From: JBEEJZ01 sp046046915
GTDB lineage: Bacteria > Pseudomonadota > Gammaproteobacteria > Burkholderiales > Burkholderiaceae_C
NCBI GenBank assembly: GCA_046046915.1
Contig: JBJOIT010000011.1
Location: 1 to 64,000 of the forward strand
Reading direction: 5' to 3'
DNA: 64,000 nucleotides
The position numbers were made by a program, and so were the translations under genes. Within the stretch, counting starts at the first letter, position 1. Every line of letters begins with the position of its first letter. Positions 44,853 through 53,098 of this stretch are shown here, piece after piece. A model generated the notes under the pieces. It ran no database searches and was not told the DNA's origin. It was given only the letters and a program-made list of their open reading frames with translations.

Positions 44853-45269
44853 TTAGGGTTTGGCGTCGGCCACGAACCCAATGCGTGTCAGACCGGCCTG
44901 CTGGGCTGCGCCCATAACTTCGATGATGCGGCCATAAGCCACAGAGCGGTCGGCACGCAGTTGCACTTCGGTGTCAGGGTTTTGCTGGGCCAAGGGCGCC
45001 AGTGCTGCTGACAGTTCAGTATCCGACACGGCACGGTCATCCATAAAGGCCTGACCGGCACGGTCTATTTGCACACGCACAGCTTGCGCAGCTTGATCGG
45101 CCCGAGCCGCTCCCGATTGCGGCAATTCCAGTTTGAGACTGCTGGTCAGAAGGGGCGCCGCCAGCATGAAAATGACCAACAACACCAGCATGACGTCGAT
45201 CAGCGGCGTCATATTGATCTCGCTGATGGGCTCGCTGGCCCTGGTGCGTTCAAGTCGGCCAAAAGACAT
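44853..45269 (-). CDS. exbD: ExbD/TolR-family biopolymer transport protein
   Basis: A 138-residue inner-membrane protein with one N-terminal membrane segment (MTPLIDVMLVLLVIFMLAAP, carrying the key Asp) and a periplasmic domain. It works with the ExbB/TolQ-type protein 16 bases upstream to harness the proton gradient. Whether the pair energises TonB or the Tol-Pal system is not decided by sequence; no tonB or tolA is in view. Confidence 0.9.
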   Translation of the reverse strand: MSFGRLERTRASEPISEINMTPLIDVMLVLLVIFMLAAPLLTSSLKLELPQSGAARADQAAQAVRVQIDRAGQAFMDDRAVSDTELSAALAPLAQQNPDTEVQLRADRSVAYGRIIEVMGAAQQAGLTRIGFVADAKP

Positions 45270-45285
45270 GGCTAGTCCGTGTGGC

Positions 45286-45930
45286 TCAAGATGACTTGCT
45301 GAGCATCAGCTCGCGCAGGTCGCGCGCAAAGCCTTCCAGATCAGCCTCGATACGGCCTATGCGCCGACCGAGAACGTTATAGGCCAACACAGCCGGAATG
45401 GCCACTGCCAAGCCGGCTGCGGTCATGATGAGCGCCTCGCCCACCGGCCCCGAAATGCGTTCGATGCTGATTTGCCCAGCACCTGCCAGGCCAGTGAGTG
45501 CGTGATAGATGCCCCAGACGGTGCCCAGCAAACCCACAAAAGGCGCTGTGGAACCGACTGTGGCCAGCACGACTTGCCCATACTGAAGCTTGTCAAGAAT
45601 CCCGTGCAAGGCATCGCGCAACACCCGAGTCAGCTGCTGGGAAAGATCACCCGCAGCGGCCAGCGTACCCATCGCCTGGGGCTGGACCGCGTTGACCAAG
45701 GGCAAAAGCAGACGCTCGCGATCAAACACGCTGAGCTTGTGACGTGCGTCCAGCAAATCTGCAGACTGCCAGAAAGCCGCCGTGCTCCGCGCCACATCCA
45801 GCTTGGCACGGTGTAACAGCCAGGCCTTGAGAAGAATCACCACCCAGCTGCTGACCGACATGGCCAATAACACAAGTGCCACGGCCACGCTGACCGCATC
45901 GCCCTGCGACGCCAGCGTGAACAGGTTCAT
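45286..45930 (-). CDS. exbB: ExbB/TolQ/MotA-family proton channel protein
   Basis: A 214-residue membrane protein with three hydrophobic segments: about 15-35, 115-140 (STAPFVGLLGTVWGIYHA) and 160-185 (ALIMTAAGLAVAIPAVLAYN), the standard ExbB/TolQ layout. Its ATG overlaps the dapB stop by four bases. It forms a proton-conducting complex with the downstream ExbD/TolR protein. Confidence 0.9.
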   Translation of the reverse strand: MNLFTLASQGDAVSVAVALVLLAMSVSSWVVILLKAWLLHRAKLDVARSTAAFWQSADLLDARHKLSVFDRERLLLPLVNAVQPQAMGTLAAAGDLSQQLTRVLRDALHGILDKLQYGQVVLATVGSTAPFVGLLGTVWGIYHALTGLAGAGQISIERISGPVGEALIMTAAGLAVAIPAVLAYNVLGRRIGRIEADLEGFARDLRELMLSKSS

Positions 45931-46742
45931 TTCAGGCCAAGCACATCAAACATGTCGAACAGCCCAGACTTTTTGTCGGCCAGGAATTCGACGGCCCGCA
46001 AGCTACCTTGCGCATAGGTAGTGCGGCTCGAGGACTTGTGCGTGATCTCGATGCGTTCGCCGGTGCCCGCAAACAAGACCGTGTGATCGCCCACAATGTC
46101 GCCGCCACGGATGGTGGCAAAACCGATGCTGGACGGGTCGCGTTCACCGGTCACGCCTTCGCGGGCATAGACGGCGCAGTCCTTGAGGTCACGCCCCAAA
46201 GCCTGGGCAATGACCTCACCCATCTTGAGCGCAGTACCTGAAGGCGCATCCACCTTGTGACGGTGGTGGGCCTCAATGATTTCAATGTCGTAGCCCGTGG
46301 GCATGGCCTTGGCAGCCAGCTCCAGCAGCTTGAGAGTGACGTTGACGCCCACGCTCATGTTGGGCGCCATGACGATGGCCATGTCGCGAGCAAAAGCGCC
46401 AATCTCGGCTTTTTGATCTGGCGTAAAGCCGGTCGTTCCAATGACGGCGTTGACACCCAGCTCACGGCACACCGCCAGGTGGGCAAGCGTGCCCTCAGGG
46501 CGAGTGAAGTCGATGAGCGCATGTGCGCCTTTCAGACCTGCGTGCAGATCACCGGTAATTTGCACGCCGCTAGTTTGCCCAAGAAAAGCCATGGCGTCTT
46601 GACCGATAGCGGCGCTAGCAGCGTGATCAAGTGCGCCTGACAAATGGCAATGGTCTGCCGCACGAACGGCATCGATCAACATCTGGCCCATGCGTCCGGA
46701 GGCGCCGGAAACCGTGATCCGGTGGAGGGTTTGTACCGTCAT
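45927..46742 (-). CDS. dapB: 4-Hydroxy-tetrahydrodipicolinate reductase
   Basis: A 271-residue NAD(P)H enzyme of lysine and peptidoglycan precursor synthesis. The N-terminal Rossmann motif is VSGASGRMGQM; the catalytic and substrate motif is IEAHHRHKVDAPSGTALKMG. Length matches DapB. It sits 22 bases after bamE and is coupled to the exbB gene, so bamE-dapB-exbB-exbD form one leftward unit. Confidence 0.96.
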   Translation of the reverse strand: MTVQTLHRITVSGASGRMGQMLIDAVRAADHCHLSGALDHAASAAIGQDAMAFLGQTSGVQITGDLHAGLKGAHALIDFTRPEGTLAHLAVCRELGVNAVIGTTGFTPDQKAEIGAFARDMAIVMAPNMSVGVNVTLKLLELAAKAMPTGYDIEIIEAHHRHKVDAPSGTALKMGEVIAQALGRDLKDCAVYAREGVTGERDPSSIGFATIRGGDIVGDHTVLFAGTGERIEITHKSSSRTTYAQGSLRAVEFLADKKSGLFDMFDVLGLK

Positions 46743-46764
46743 AGTTCTGTGTCAGCTGTGCAGC

Positions 46765-47316
46765 TCAGCGGCTGGCAGGCTCGAGTGGTGGATAGCTGTC
46801 CGGCAACGGCGGCAGCGCCGGTGCCGCTTTGGGTGCAGGGGCTGGAAATTTGCTGAGCTGCTCTTCCGTGGCCTGCAGCACAGGCACTTCAGCAACGCGT
46901 TTGCGAGGGGACAGGGTGGCGACGAATTCGGCTTCGGTGGGCAGCTCGTCCGCATCCACACGGTCTAGCGCATCACCCTTGAAATAGACCGTCACGCGCC
47001 GGGGCTGATCCGCTTGCCCCTGACGGCGCAAGGTGAACACATAGTCCCACCGATCAGCATGAAAAACGCTGGTGAGCAGCGCTGAGCCCATGATGTTGCG
47101 CACCTGCTGGCGCGTCATGCCGGTGCGCAGCGCAGCGGCTTGCTCGCGGGACACAAAGTTGCCCTGCACCACGTCCATCTTGTAGGGCTGAATGGCGCTG
47201 ACCAGATCTCCCGATGCCTGTTTCACCGTGCCGCAGCCCGATAAGGCCAGCAGCACCAACAGGCTGGCCATCGAACAAACACCACCGCGGCGAGGACAAT
47301 TTGGGACAGCGTGCAT
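46765..47316 (-). CDS. bamE: Outer-membrane assembly lipoprotein BamE
   Basis: A 183-residue lipoprotein of the BAM complex. A signal peptide ends in LVLLALSGC. The BamE (SmpA/OmlA) core follows: YKMDVVQGNFVSREQAA, LRTGMTRQQVRNIMGSALL, WDYVFTLRRQG and VTVYFKGDALDRVD. A Pro/Ala-rich tail of about 40 residues is longer than in E. coli. The ATG at 47316 is chosen; the longer frame starts with TTG. It is divergent from fur, a conserved arrangement. Confidence 0.92.
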   Translation of the reverse strand: MHAVPNCPRRGGVCSMASLLVLLALSGCGTVKQASGDLVSAIQPYKMDVVQGNFVSREQAAALRTGMTRQQVRNIMGSALLTSVFHADRWDYVFTLRRQGQADQPRRVTVYFKGDALDRVDADELPTEAEFVATLSPRKRVAEVPVLQATEEQLSKFPAPAPKAAPALPPLPDSYPPLEPASR

Positions 47317-47332
47317 GTAGAAGTAAGTTGCC

Positions 47333-47350
47333 GATATGATCAATTCATTG
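47333..47350 (+). promoter_or_regulatory. Possible Fur box / fur promoter
   Basis: GATATGATCAATTCATTG in the bamE-fur spacer partly matches the 19-base Fur consensus and contains TATGAT, a fair minus-10 box, 62 bases upstream of fur. Autoregulation is plausible but the match is imperfect. Confidence 0.28.
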
Positions 47351-47401
47351 TAGCGGTTGAGCTGCCAAAGCGGCTTGCCTTCCCAGCGCTAGAAAGACAG
47401 C

Positions 47402-47842
47402 ATGGCCAACATCGAAGAACTCAAAAACACCGGCCTGAAAGCCACTCTGCCTCGGCTGAAAATCCTGGAGATCTTTCAAACAAGCGCCCAGCGCCACATG
47501 ACCGCGGAAGACGTTTACAGGGTGCTTCTTGAACTCAGGTCTGATGTGGGATTGGCCACGGTGTATCGGGTTCTCACCCAGTTTGAACAGGCCGGCATCC
47601 TCGACCGCAGCCACTTCGAAAGCGGTAAGGCGGTTTATGAACTCAACGACGGCCAGCACCACGACCATCTGGTGTGCCTGGATTGCGGTCGAGTTGAAGA
47701 GTTTTTTGATGCTGACATCGAAAAACGCCAACACGACGTCGCCCAGGAAAAAGGCTTTGCAATTGCAGATCACGCCCTTAGCCTGTACGCAAATTGCACC
47801 AAAACACCCTGCCCACATCGCCAGGAAAACGCTGACCGCTGA
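47402..47842 (+). CDS. fur: Ferric uptake regulator
   Basis: A 146-residue metal-sensing repressor. The winged HTH is at about 15-75 (HMTAEDVYRVLLE, GLATVYRVLTQFEQAG); the dimerisation and metal domain has DGQHHDHLVCLDCGRVEEF and the C-terminal CTKTPCPHR. These keep the His-rich regulatory site and the first CxxC. With Fe(II) it represses iron-uptake genes. It is divergent from bamE and convergent with hprK. Confidence 0.95.
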   Translation: MANIEELKNTGLKATLPRLKILEIFQTSAQRHMTAEDVYRVLLELRSDVGLATVYRVLTQFEQAGILDRSHFESGKAVYELNDGQHHDHLVCLDCGRVEEFFDADIEKRQHDVAQEKGFAIADHALSLYANCTKTPCPHRQENADR

Positions 47843-47863
47843 AACCGTCGCAAAAAACCGGGG

Positions 47864-48817
47864 TCAGTCTCCGCTCATGTCCATGGCACGACGGTGGCGC
47901 TCGACAAACTCCTGATAAGTGTCAATACCTCTCAGCTGCAGAATGGTGTTGCGCACGGCGGCCTCCACCAGCACGGCAATATTTCGGCCAGCCACCACCT
48001 GAATCACCACCTTGCGCACAGGAATGCTCAAAATTTCTTGAGTCAGTGGCTCGTAGGGGATGCGTTCGTAGTCACGCTCGAGGGTTTCGCGTCGAACCAG
48101 ATGCACGATCAGCTTCAAGCGCATCTTGCGACGCACCGCCGTCTCGCCAAAGATGGCGCGTATGTCCAGCAAACCGATACCACGCACCTCCAGCAGGTTT
48201 TGCAAGAGGTCTGGACAACGACCCTCGATGGTGGTTTGGTTGATGCGATACAGGTCCACGGCGTCATCTGCCACTAAACCGTTGCCGCGTGAAATCAGCT
48301 CCAGACCGAGCTCGCTTTTACCGAGACCCGACTCACCGGTGATCAGCACCCCCAGACCCAAAATGTCCATGAACACGCCATGTACCGACACACGATCGGC
48401 AAAGTGCTTGGACAGGTAGGCCCGCAGAACATCAATCGTGAGTGCAGACGATGCCTGGGTGGCAAACATGGGAATCTGCGCACGTTCACACATGGACAAC
48501 AGCGCATCAGGTGCCACCTGACCATCCGCCAGAATCAGGACCGGAGGCTCCAGCGTGACGATGCGCGCCACACGGCGAGCGCAGTCTTCCGGACTGGCAC
48601 TGGTGAGGTAGGCCACCTCACGCTCACCCAAAATCTGCACACGATAGGGATGGATGTAGTTGAGGTAGCCCACCAGGTCAGCACCTGATGTGGCCTCGCG
48701 AATCGCGACTTCATCGAAGCGCCGCTCAGAAGCCCCCAAGCCGGCCACCCACTCCCACTTCAGATAAGTACGGAATTCCTCGAACAGGACATCGGCACTG
48801 ACAACATTGGGCTTCAT
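47864..48817 (-). CDS. hprK: HPr kinase/phosphorylase
   Basis: A 317-residue enzyme that phosphorylates the PTS carrier HPr on a serine. The P-loop GESGLGKSELGLELI, preceded by VHGVFMDILGLGVLI, and the C-terminal signature ending in VRKVVIQVVAGRNIAVLVE are present. In betaproteobacteria it belongs to the nitrogen-related PTS rather than sugar uptake. It follows ptsN by 22 bases in the same direction. Confidence 0.95.
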   Translation of the reverse strand: MKPNVVSADVLFEEFRTYLKWEWVAGLGASERRFDEVAIREATSGADLVGYLNYIHPYRVQILGEREVAYLTSASPEDCARRVARIVTLEPPVLILADGQVAPDALLSMCERAQIPMFATQASSALTIDVLRAYLSKHFADRVSVHGVFMDILGLGVLITGESGLGKSELGLELISRGNGLVADDAVDLYRINQTTIEGRCPDLLQNLLEVRGIGLLDIRAIFGETAVRRKMRLKLIVHLVRRETLERDYERIPYEPLTQEILSIPVRKVVIQVVAGRNIAVLVEAAVRNTILQLRGIDTYQEFVERHRRAMDMSGD

Positions 48818-48839
48818 GGTGTAGTCCGAGGGCGGACGC

Positions 48840-49307
48840 TCAGGCGATCTGCGCCGATTGCCAGCCGGAGATCAGGCCATGGAGTTCTTCGGCGGACTCG
48901 CTGGCACACAGGCGCTCGCGCAAACCAGCGTCACTCAGCAATTCGGCAATTTCAGACAGGATCTCAAGGTGCTTTTGCGTGGCGGCCTCTGGCACCAGCA
49001 GAAAAATCAGCAGCGCCACAGCCTGCTCGTCAGGGGCATCAAAACCGATGGGGCCGGACAGCTTCAAAACAGCGGCCATGGGCGACTTGAGTCCCTTGAT
49101 GCGCCCATGAGGAATGGCCACCCCGTGCCCTAGTCCTGTAGAACCCAAACGCTCACGAGAAAAAAGACTGTCTGTGACCAGCGCACGGCTCAAACCGTGG
49201 AGGTTTTCAAAGAGCAGCCCTGCCTCTTCAAAAGCACGCTTTTTGCTGGTGGCATCCACCTGCACAAGCACTTGGGTCGCGGGCAAAATGGATGCAAGTC
49301 GGTTCAT
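48840..49307 (-). CDS. ptsN: Nitrogen-PTS enzyme IIA
   Basis: A 155-residue EIIA-Ntr protein. The phospho-accepting His is in GHGVAIPHGRIKGLKSP. EIIA-Ntr controls potassium, nitrogen and envelope stress functions by protein contacts; a kup gene lies elsewhere in the window. The ATG at 49307 is the family start (MNRLASILP). It has no ribosome site; a CATAAT box ends nine bases before it, suggesting a leaderless transcript just beyond the terminator after hpf. Confidence 0.93.
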   Translation of the reverse strand: MNRLASILPATQVLVQVDATSKKRAFEEAGLLFENLHGLSRALVTDSLFSRERLGSTGLGHGVAIPHGRIKGLKSPMAAVLKLSGPIGFDAPDEQAVALLIFLLVPEAATQKHLEILSEIAELLSDAGLRERLCASESAEELHGLISGWQSAQIA

Positions 49308-49316
49308 TGTGGACGG

Positions 49317-49322
49317 ATTATG
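49317..49322 (-). promoter_or_regulatory. Minus-10-like box for a leaderless ptsN transcript
   Basis: CATAAT on the minus strand lies nine bases before the ptsN ATG, between the start codon and the upstream terminator. Initiation six to ten bases downstream would give a leader of zero to three bases. No good minus-35 box is visible. Confidence 0.35.
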
Positions 49323-49327
49323 CACAC

Positions 49328-49356
49328 AAAAAAGCCGCCCGTTTTGAGTGGGCGGC
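49328..49356 (-). terminator. Rho-independent terminator between hpf and ptsN
   Basis: On the minus strand GCCGCCC, loop ACTCAAAAC, GGGCGGC is followed by six T. The stem is a perfect 7 bp of G+C pairs. It sits 35 bases beyond the hpf stop and 20 bases before ptsN. Confidence 0.8.
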
Positions 49357-49390
49357 CTAGTTTTGGAACGCACCAAAACAGGGAGAAATA

Positions 49391-49720
49391 CTACATCAGA
49401 CGCTTGGGCGCAGCATGGTGATGATCCTGCACGCGATCCTTGTGGCGCACCACCTGGCGGTCGAGTTTGTCGACCAGTTCGTCCACAGCGGCATAGAGAT
49501 CCGCATGGGCACTTTCGGCAAACATGTCGGTGCCCTTCACGTGGATATTGCACTCGGCACGTTGCCGTCGTTCTTTTTCCTTCTGATTTTCGACAGTGAG
49601 CAGCACTTTGACATCCACAACCTGGTCAAAGTGGCGGGTGATTCGATCAAGCTTGGTCGTCACGTAATTGCGCAGGGCCGGGGTAACTTCAAGATGGTGA
49701 CCGCTGATCGTCAAGTTCAT
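49391..49720 (-). CDS. hpf: Ribosome hibernation promoting factor (short form)
   Basis: A 109-residue protein of the HPF/YfiA family, with MNLTISGHHLEVTPALRNYV at the N terminus and DLYAAVDELVDKLDRQVVRHKDR in the second helix. It binds the decoding region and promotes ribosome dimerisation in stationary phase. A strong GGAGGTT precedes the ATG. In many proteobacteria rpoN lies directly upstream; here the upstream gene is a divergent patatin, so rpoN is not in this locus. Confidence 0.93.
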   Translation of the reverse strand: MNLTISGHHLEVTPALRNYVTTKLDRITRHFDQVVDVKVLLTVENQKEKERRQRAECNIHVKGTDMFAESAHADLYAAVDELVDKLDRQVVRHKDRVQDHHHAAPKRLM

Positions 49721-49838
49721 AAATAACCTCCAGTGCTCTCGGTTGAAAAAACAGGAAACGCGAAGTCACTATGCCCCCGTTGTTGCGCAAAAGCAATGTC
49801 TTTTGTAGATGCAGTGCAGCATGCATGGGCGCTCAACG

Positions 49839-49872
49839 CACCTTGTCACGACTGCCAAGGTGATCGCACAAT
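49839..49872 (+). promoter_or_regulatory. Candidate patatin promoter with dyad
   Basis: A perfect dyad CACCTTG-(10)-CAAGGTG (49839-49862) overlaps a TTGTCA minus-35 box (49843-49848); CACAAT at 49867-49872 could be the minus-10 with an 18-base spacer. The arrangement resembles promoters whose regulator binds between the two boxes. Confidence 0.4.
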
Positions 49873-49920
49873 GCACACACAACGACCCGACCCCGCGTCA
49901 CGCCGGGGTACAGCAAGACC

Positions 49921-51132
49921 ATGAGTCTGGACACCATCCTCAGCGCCGGAATCGCGCCACCCGCCAGGGAGGGTGGCGCAGCATTGATCCTGATGGGCGG
50001 TGGCGCCCGAACGGCCTACCAAGTAGGTGTGCTTCGAGCGCTGGGGGCCATGCTGCGTGGGCAATGTGGAGCGGCAACCGCTTTTCCCTTCAGGATCCTG
50101 ATTGGCACCTCTGCCGGGGCAATCAATGCCACCTGCTTGGGCGCGTATGCCAACCAGGGCTTGAGTGCTTTTGATCGATTGGCCCAATTTTGGGGCGAGC
50201 TGCACTCATCGGACGTTTATCGTCTCAGGGTGCCTTCCTGGGTGCGCTTCAACCGCTTCCTGACGGCCTACAGCCTGTCTCGCTATGCCCGGGACACCGG
50301 CGCCATCCTGGACAATCTGCCATTGGTAGACACCCTGCACAACGCCATCCCGCTGGACGAACTTGAAGAAGCACTGAGCCAGGGCACGCTCGACACCCTT
50401 GCCGTGACGGCCTCCAGTTACACCAGTGGCGTTCACTGGACGTTTTGTCAACGCGCGGGCCACGACAACAGCCTGGCATGGGCTCGTCCGGGGCGCAGGG
50501 CAGACTTTCAGCCCGTGACCATCGAGCATCTGATGGCCTCCAGCGCGATTCCCTTTCTGTTTCCGGCCACACCACTATGGGTCGATGGCCGAGCCGAATT
50601 TTTTGGCGACGGCTCCATGCGCCAGGTGTCACCGCTATCGCCTGCCATGCATCTGGGCGCCGACAAAGTCATGGTCGTGGGCGTGGGCCAGCCCCAGCGA
50701 TCGGGTATGGCACAAGAAGGCAAAGGCAACACCGGGCGACGAGGGCCACACCTGGGCGGCATTGCCGGCCACGCCATGGCCAGCGTATTTCACGACACGC
50801 TTCAGGCCGATGTCGAACAAACCCGGCGTGTGACCGACACCCTGAAGCGCCTGCCCGACAGCGCTGCCCATGCCCTGCCCTACCGCAGCGTCGATGTCCT
50901 GGCCATTCAGCCCACCGAGTCGCTGGATGCCATGGCCCAACGCCACCTCAAGGAGTTACCGACAGCAACCCGTCATGCCTTGGGCGGCCTGGGTGTGTTG
51001 CGTGGTGGCGGGGGAGCACTGGCAAGCTACCTGCTATTTGAGCAAGGTTTTATACAGACGCTGATGGCCATGGGTGAAAGCGATGCCCATGCGCGCAAAC
51101 AGGAATTACTGGCCTTTTTTGCGGCGACCTGA
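49921..51132 (+). CDS. Patatin-like phospholipase
   Basis: A 403-residue patatin-family lipid acyl hydrolase. The oxyanion-hole loop is LMGGGARTAYQVGVL (about 24-38), the nucleophile is S64 in IGTSAGAIN, and the catalytic Asp is in FFGDGSMRQ near residue 210. No signal peptide is evident; such proteins may act on membrane lipids from the cytoplasm or be secreted by other routes. The gene is divergent from hpf, with a 200-base spacer that holds the dyad promoter. Confidence 0.87.
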   Translation: MSLDTILSAGIAPPAREGGAALILMGGGARTAYQVGVLRALGAMLRGQCGAATAFPFRILIGTSAGAINATCLGAYANQGLSAFDRLAQFWGELHSSDVYRLRVPSWVRFNRFLTAYSLSRYARDTGAILDNLPLVDTLHNAIPLDELEEALSQGTLDTLAVTASSYTSGVHWTFCQRAGHDNSLAWARPGRRADFQPVTIEHLMASSAIPFLFPATPLWVDGRAEFFGDGSMRQVSPLSPAMHLGADKVMVVGVGQPQRSGMAQEGKGNTGRRGPHLGGIAGHAMASVFHDTLQADVEQTRRVTDTLKRLPDSAAHALPYRSVDVLAIQPTESLDAMAQRHLKELPTATRHALGGLGVLRGGGGALASYLLFEQGFIQTLMAMGESDAHARKQELLAFFAAT

Positions 51133-51154
51133 GCGCATGGCGATGCGATAATTT

Positions 51155-51242
51155 CTAGCACTCGATCACCGGAGACCACACTTTGGAAACCTCGCCTAGT
51201 TGCTAGCTTTCAATCCCCTTGAACTGCATTGGGGTTGAAAGC
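51155..51242 (+). promoter_or_regulatory. Structured leader upstream of corA
   Basis: Two directly abutting helices can form: CTAGCA (51155-51160) with TGCTAG (51201-51206), then CTTTCAATCCCC (51207-51218) with GGGGTTGAAAG (51231-51241), the latter an 11-bp stem with a one-base bulge. GATAAT at 51147-51152 would place the transcript start at or near the first arm. No T run follows. I do not recognise it as any known riboswitch class. Confidence 0.45.
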
Positions 51243-51284
51243 GACACCAGACCCATCAATGCGCCATTCACAAGGGTATGAGCC

Positions 51285-52271
51285 ATGCTCAACATTTTTT
51301 CGCTAGCCAACGGACGACTTTTTCAGGAAGAAATCGAAGCGCTGGAAGAGCTCTCCCGGTTCCAGCCCATTTGGGTGGATCTGGAGTCCCCCACCGTCGA
51401 GGAAAAGCGCTGGGTCAAGCAGTATTACGGTCTGTCCATCCCAGAAGACGCGATGGACGAAGACATTGAAGAATCAGCCCGCTTCTACAAAGAAGACAAC
51501 GGTGAACTGCATATCCGCAGCGACTTCCTGATTGCCGACGACGATGCACCACGCACGGTACGTGTGGCGTTCATTCTGAACCAGGACAACGAAGAACTGC
51601 GCAGCCGTGGCGTGCTATTTTCCATTCACGACGAAGACGTGCCGGTGTTCCGACTCCTGCGCATGCGGGCACGGCGTGCACCTGGCCTGATCGTGGATGC
51701 CAAGGAGGTACTGCTCAAGCTATTTGACGCAGACGCTGAATATTCGGCCGACACGCTCGAAGGCATCTACGACCACCTGGAACTTGTTAGCAAGAAAGTG
51801 CTATCGGGAGACGTGACCGACGCGCTGGCCGGCGAGGTGCTGGGTGCGATTGCTCGTCACGAGGACATGAACGGACGCATCCGCCGTAACGCCATGGACA
51901 CCCGGCGTGCCGTGAGCTTCATGATGCGCAGCAAGATGCTCAATGGAGAGCAATTCGATGAGGCCAGGCAGATCTTGCGCGACGTGGACTCACTCGACTC
52001 GCACACCGCTTTTCTGTTCGACAAGATCAACTTTTTGATGGACGCCACGGTCGGCTTCATCAACATCAACCAGAACAAGATCATCAAGATCTTCTCGGTG
52101 GCCAGCGTCGCGCTGTTGCCCCCCACCCTCATTGCCAGCATTTACGGCATGAACTTTCGTTTCATGCCCGAACTGGAGCAGGGCTGGGGCTACCCCTATG
52201 CACTCTTGTTGATGCTGGGCAGTGCGCTGGTGCCGATGTGGTATTTCCGCCGCCGTGGCTGGCTGAAGTAA
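51285..52271 (+). CDS. corA: Magnesium/cobalt transporter CorA
   Basis: A 328-residue CorA-family channel. A large soluble N-terminal funnel domain is followed by two C-terminal membrane helices; the selectivity motif GMN is seen in IASIYGMNFRFMPELEQG, and the last residues are the basic RRRGWLK. It carries Mg(2+) into the cell as a pentamer. AAGGG lies eight bases before the ATG. A structured, possibly regulatory leader precedes it. Confidence 0.94.
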   Translation: MLNIFSLANGRLFQEEIEALEELSRFQPIWVDLESPTVEEKRWVKQYYGLSIPEDAMDEDIEESARFYKEDNGELHIRSDFLIADDDAPRTVRVAFILNQDNEELRSRGVLFSIHDEDVPVFRLLRMRARRAPGLIVDAKEVLLKLFDADAEYSADTLEGIYDHLELVSKKVLSGDVTDALAGEVLGAIARHEDMNGRIRRNAMDTRRAVSFMMRSKMLNGEQFDEARQILRDVDSLDSHTAFLFDKINFLMDATVGFININQNKIIKIFSVASVALLPPTLIASIYGMNFRFMPELEQGWGYPYALLLMLGSALVPMWYFRRRGWLK

Positions 52272-52291
52272 GGCGAGTCCAGCGACAGCTT

Positions 52292-53098
52292 TTAAAACAA
52301 GGGCAAGGCCCGCTGAATGATGGCAGCCGAATAGCGACTGGCCACTGCGGTGATGAAACGCGTGAAGTCCGAGTGCGCCGCATCGTCGGCCCGATCTGAG
52401 ATGGTGCGCACGGCAGCGAAGGGCAGACCAAAGTCATGACACACCTGGGCGATGGCCGCGCCTTCCATTTCAACGGCTTGCGCGTCCGGCAATTCATGAG
52501 ACAGAGCGCGACTTTCGTGGCTGGTGGACACAAACCTGTCACCACTGATCACCAGACCCTGGTGCACACGCGGCCGGTGCAATGCAAACTCAGCCACCGC
52601 ATCGGCACTGATGGTCCCGGCCAGATTTGCCAGCGTGTCTTTTGAGGCTTGGATCAACGTGGCACAGAGATGTGTGTCAGCTTCAAAACGGCTACGCCCA
52701 TACAAGGGCACCTCGTGCCGGGCAAACAATGGCGACGCATCCATGTCGTGCTGCAAAAATTGGCTGGCGACCACCACGTCGCCGACACGCACGTCCGACC
52801 CCAAGCCACCCGCCACGCCTGTGAACAGCATGGCCGTTACGCCCAGACGCTCGGCCAGCACGGTGGCTGTAGTTGCAGCAGCAACTTTGCCCACCTTCGA
52901 GAGCACCAGAACGACCTCACGTCCCGCCAGCTGGCCCAGACAAAACTCCCGACCGGCGATGTGTACCCGTTGAGACTGTCCCGCCCTGTGATCCACAGCC
53001 CTGCCCTCGGAACTCAAGACGGCAAGTAAGGCTGACAGCTCCTCGTGCAGGGCACTGATGATGGCAATTCGACCCGCCGGCCCATCAACGCTTGTCAC
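52292..53098 (-). CDS. mtnN: 5'-Methylthioadenosine/S-adenosylhomocysteine nucleosidase
   Basis: A 268-residue nucleoside phosphorylase-fold enzyme. The pattern IAIISALHEELSALLAVL, LVLSKVGKVAAATTATVL, FTGVAGGL and AVEMEGAAIAQVC (catalytic Glu) with SDRADDAAH marks MTAN-type nucleosidases, which recycle SAM by-products. GTG at 53098 is the only sensible in-frame start and overlaps the end of fadD by 14 bases, implying coupling. A related nucleosidase role cannot be excluded. Confidence 0.85.
   Translation of the reverse strand: MTSVDGPAGRIAIISALHEELSALLAVLSSEGRAVDHRAGQSQRVHIAGREFCLGQLAGREVVLVLSKVGKVAAATTATVLAERLGVTAMLFTGVAGGLGSDVRVGDVVVASQFLQHDMDASPLFARHEVPLYGRSRFEADTHLCATLIQASKDTLANLAGTISADAVAEFALHRPRVHQGLVISGDRFVSTSHESRALSHELPDAQAVEMEGAAIAQVCHDFGLPFAAVRTISDRADDAAHSDFTRFITAVASRYSAAIIQRALPLF

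Noticed and set aside
51206..51242. CRISPR array
   Set aside because: Only a single repeat-like palindrome is present, with no spacers, second repeat or cas genes in the window.
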